Shown in pieces: positions 61,646-64,000 of a stretch of 64,000 nt of DNA. The translations under genes were made by a program, and so were the position numbers. A model generated the notes under the pieces. It saw nothing but the letters and a program-made list of their open reading frames with translations, searched no databases and was not told the DNA's origin. The stretch is taken from assembly GCF_030733545.1 (NCBI RefSeq), contig NZ_JASHIU010000003.1, positions 124,001 through 188,000 of the forward strand, given 5' to 3'. The stretch's first letter is position 1. Each line of letters starts with the position of its first letter. Source of the stretch: Oceanicaulis sp. MMSF_3324 (GTDB lineage Bacteria > Pseudomonadota > Alphaproteobacteria > Caulobacterales > Maricaulaceae).

Positions 61646-63631
61646 CTACTCGTCCGCCAGCGTCACCAGAACGGCGCCGTCGCCCACCTGGTCGCCCTCT
61701 GCAGCCGACACGCTGTCCACCACACCATCGCGCGGCGCGGACAGGGCATGCTCCATTTTCATGGCTTCCAGCACCGCCAGGGTCTGGCCTTTCTTGACGC
61801 TGTCGCCCGCCTTCACCGGCACCGAGAGGACCTTGCCCGGCATGGGCGCCTTCACCGCGCCGCCCGCTTCCAGCGCGTCCGCCATCGCCGCCGGGTTATA
61901 AAGCCCGATCAGATGGGTCTCGCCCTGACAGGCTACCAGCATGCCGCGCTTGCGCGCTTCAAGCCGGGCCGAGACTTCCCGCCCTTCAAGCCGCGCTTTG
62001 ACCGATGCAGGGCCGAGTGCGACCTCGCTCAATGTGTATGAGGCTTCGCCAATCCGGGCCTCGATGGCCTCGCCCTGGCGCTCCAGCGACACCGACAGCC
62101 GGGCCTCATCAGCCTGGAAGCCCATTTCGATCACGGCCTCTGCATTGGCGCGGAAGCCGTCGGCGACCGACCAGGGGTCTGCGTCACCGGCAAACAGACC
62201 TGCGCCTTCGGTCAGGCCCAGTGCCGCAGCCACATAACTGAAAGCCGGCGGAGATTTCGGCGCCAGGTCTTCAAGCCGGGCGTCAATGAAACGCGTATCC
62301 ACATTGCCGGCACGGAAATCGGCATGGGTCAGCGCCCGGCGCAGGAAGCCGGCATTGGTCTTGACGGGGAACACCCGCACATCATGGTCCAGCACCGCCA
62401 CGAGGCGGTCAATGGCGTCTTCACGCGTATCGCCAAAGGTGATCAGCTTGGCGATCATCGGGTCATAGTGCAGCGACACCTCGCCGCCCTGGCGCACGCC
62501 GGAATCCGTACGCACGCCCTGCGCCAGATCCGTTTCCGGCAGGTCCAGGAAATCGAGCTGGCCGATGGAGGGCAGGAAGCCGGTGGCCGGATCTTCGGCG
62601 TAGAGCCGGGCTTCCATGGCCCAGCCCTTGAGATGGATATGGTCCTGCTCGGGCACCGAACCGCCAGACGCCACACGCAGCTGAAGCTCGACAAGGTCCA
62701 TGCCGGTGACCTGTTCGGTGACCGGGTGCTCCACCTGCAGGCGGGTATTCATCTCCATAAAGTAGAAGCCGTCCTCGCGCAGCGGGCCGGAACCGTCCAC
62801 GATGAACTCAATGGTGCCTGCACCCACATAATCCACGGCCTGAGCGGCGCGAACGGCGGCCGAGCACATGGCGGCGCGCACATTCGGCGTCATGCCCGGC
62901 GCGGGCGCTTCCTCGATGACCTTCTGGTGGCGGCGCTGAAGCGAACAGTCGCGCTCGAAGAAATGCACCACCCGGCCCCGGCTGTCGCCAAAGACCTGGA
63001 CCTCGATATGGCGTGGGCTGGCGATGAATTTCTCGATCAGCACACGCTCATCGCCAAAGCTCGACGCGGCTTCGCGCTTGCAGCTTTCCAGCGCTTCCAG
63101 GAAGGCGTCGGACGCCTCGACCTTGCGCATGCCTTTGCCGCCGCCGCCAGCGACCGCTTTGATCAGCACCGGATATCCGATCTCGTCGGCCCGGGCCTTG
63201 AGATAGTCCGGCTCCTGATTCTCGCCGTGATAGCCCGGCGTGACGGGCACGCCCGCCTCTTCCATCAGCTTCTTGGCGCGGTCCTTCAGGCCCATCGCCT
63301 CGATCGCTTCGGCTGACGGCCCCACAAAGGTCACCCCCGCCTTGGCGCAGGCGCGGGCGAAGTCCGCATTCTCGGACAGGAAGCCATAGCCGGGATGGAT
63401 CGCATCCGCGCCCGTCTCCTTCGCCGCCTTCAGGATGAGGTCCGCTTTGAGATAGCTTTCACGCGCCGGCGGCGGGCCCAGCAGCACAGCTTCATCGGCC
63501 ATGCGCACATGGGGCGCGTTCGCATCCGCTTCGGAATAGACCGCAACGGTCGCAATGCCCAGACGGTGAGCCGAGCGCATGACGCGGCAGGCGATTTCAC
63601 CCCGGTTGGCGATCAGAAGCTTTTTCATCAT
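61646..63631 (-). CDS. Biotin-dependent acyl-CoA carboxylase alpha subunit (methylcrotonyl-CoA type)
   Basis: The 661-aa protein has three domains. The biotin carboxylase domain shows LLIANRGEIACRVMRSAHRL near the start, AVAGGGGKGMRKVE near 160 and FMEMNTRLQVEHPVTEQ near 285. A linker region follows, then a biotin carboxyl carrier domain ending LEAMKMEHALSAPRDG, with the biotinylated Lys in A-M-K-M (near residue 628). It carboxylates biotin with ATP and bicarbonate for a CoA-specific beta subunit. Methylcrotonyl-CoA (leucine breakdown) is the likeliest substrate, but propionyl/geranyl-CoA are possible. No beta subunit is in the window. Confidence 0.93.
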   Translation of the reverse strand: MMKKLLIANRGEIACRVMRSAHRLGIATVAVYSEADANAPHVRMADEAVLLGPPPARESYLKADLILKAAKETGADAIHPGYGFLSENADFARACAKAGVTFVGPSAEAIEAMGLKDRAKKLMEEAGVPVTPGYHGENQEPDYLKARADEIGYPVLIKAVAGGGGKGMRKVEASDAFLEALESCKREAASSFGDERVLIEKFIASPRHIEVQVFGDSRGRVVHFFERDCSLQRRHQKVIEEAPAPGMTPNVRAAMCSAAVRAAQAVDYVGAGTIEFIVDGSGPLREDGFYFMEMNTRLQVEHPVTEQVTGMDLVELQLRVASGGSVPEQDHIHLKGWAMEARLYAEDPATGFLPSIGQLDFLDLPETDLAQGVRTDSGVRQGGEVSLHYDPMIAKLITFGDTREDAIDRLVAVLDHDVRVFPVKTNAGFLRRALTHADFRAGNVDTRFIDARLEDLAPKSPPAFSYVAAALGLTEGAGLFAGDADPWSVADGFRANAEAVIEMGFQADEARLSVSLERQGEAIEARIGEASYTLSEVALGPASVKARLEGREVSARLEARKRGMLVACQGETHLIGLYNPAAMADALEAGGAVKAPMPGKVLSVPVKAGDSVKKGQTLAVLEAMKMEHALSAPRDGVVDSVSAAEGDQVGDGAVLVTLADE

Positions 63632-63699
63632 GGGCTGGCATCCATTGCGTTGAAAGCTGATGGCGCCGGTTTTGGGCCAAGCCGGGCCCGTGTGCAAGC

Positions 63700-64000
63700 T
63701 TAGCTCTGTTTATCAGGACGTTCGGCGCCTCGGGTCAGCACCACGAGCACGAAACTGATCTGCATCAGGAGAAACCAGCTGCCCAGCTTAGCGAGTGACA
63801 CCATGCGCCATTGATGCTCCTGGCCGGGATAGCTCCAGGCGCGGGCGAACGTGCCGATATTCTCGGCGAACCAGATAAACAGCGCGACCAGAACGAGCCC
63901 CAGAAGCAAGGGCATGAAGCGATGGGCGCGGTCGGGCCTGAACCAGATCACGCAAGGGCCGTAGATCAGGGCGCTGGCGGCGAACAGCGCCCAGCGGATA
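63700..64000 (-). CDS. DUF817 membrane protein, partial
   Basis: The frame is open to the right window edge, so only the C-terminal about 100 codons are seen. It carries a hydrophobic segment (MPLLLGLVLVALFIWFAENI), the conserved FAENIGTFARAWSYPGQE and LAKLGSWFLLMQISFVLVVL, which is the ending of DUF817 membrane proteins. Their function is not established. It lies 68 bp upstream of the carboxylase gene on the same strand. Confidence 0.85.
   Translation of the reverse strand, partial: IRWALFAASALIYGPCVIWFRPDRAHRFMPLLLGLVLVALFIWFAENIGTFARAWSYPGQEHQWRMVSLAKLGSWFLLMQISFVLVVLTRGAERPDKQS

Overview
The window is high-GC alphaproteobacterial chromosome. Its mix of Caulobacter-type markers points to a stalked or prosthecate member of the Maricaulales/Hyphomonadaceae/Caulobacterales group. 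The markers are a holdfast-type polysaccharide locus, a divK-pleD pair, mipZ, a GAAC-N7-GAAC LexA site and a TTGACG/GCTA promoter. The genus cannot be fixed from sequence alone. Genes are tightly packed with many 4-nt overlaps. No rRNA, tRNA, CRISPR array, insertion sequence or prophage was seen.

Region 1 (1-12.6 kb) is envelope polysaccharide synthesis. A truncated crotonase is followed by a DPM1-like glycosyltransferase plus an ArnT-like GT39. Next comes a set that matches the Caulobacter holdfast synthesis (hfs) genes by family: an HfsK-like acyltransferase, HfsF flippase, HfsG glycosyltransferase, HfsH deacetylase, an HfsL-like glycosyltransferase, HfsC polymerase, HfsB, HfsA co-polymerase and HfsD export lipoprotein. 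hfsD is divergent from hfsA, and no initiating sugar transferase (hfsE) or anchor gene (hfa) is present here.

Region 2 (12.6-20.5 kb) is mixed: a Sel1 protein, an unknown 499-aa membrane protein, a glutathione transferase, an isopenicillin-N-synthase-like oxygenase, a membrane protein/XRE regulator pair with a perfect palindromic operator, an orphan radical SAM enzyme and a MscS channel. Region 3 (20.5-30.4 kb) holds gatC/gatA/gatB interleaved with small membrane proteins, a quinone reductase and REP-like palindromes, then ruvX, two AEC transporters, pyrB and a dihydroorotase homologue that has lost its zinc HxH motif.

Region 4 (30.4-40.2 kb) is plsY, dprA, a small hypothetical, topA (probably leaderless), rnr, two tandem Nudix-type proteins, an MFS transporter and rpmG. 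Region 5 (40.2-51.4 kb) has pleD and divK, a LexA-boxed ROK kinase-dinB operon, hydrolases, a RidA/FemAB-like/DUF2007/HIT run, and a divergent DUF2306 membrane protein/AraC regulator pair. Region 6 (51.4-64 kb) has clpA/clpS, a phasin with a PhaR-like operator, a D-Ala-D-Ala carboxypeptidase, a J-domain protein, mipZ, a SPOR lipoprotein, panC, DUF1489, an acidic exported protein, a JmjC-like cupin, a biotin-dependent acyl-CoA carboxylase alpha subunit and the end of a DUF817 membrane protein.

The most rewarding observations are the rearranged hfs locus with a P-loop-defective HfsB, the SOS-controlled ROK-dinB operon, the non-catalytic dihydroorotase, the phasin operator, the palindromic operator of the XRE pair, the orphan radical SAM gene, and six convergent gene pairs whose stop codons share a 4-bp overlap.
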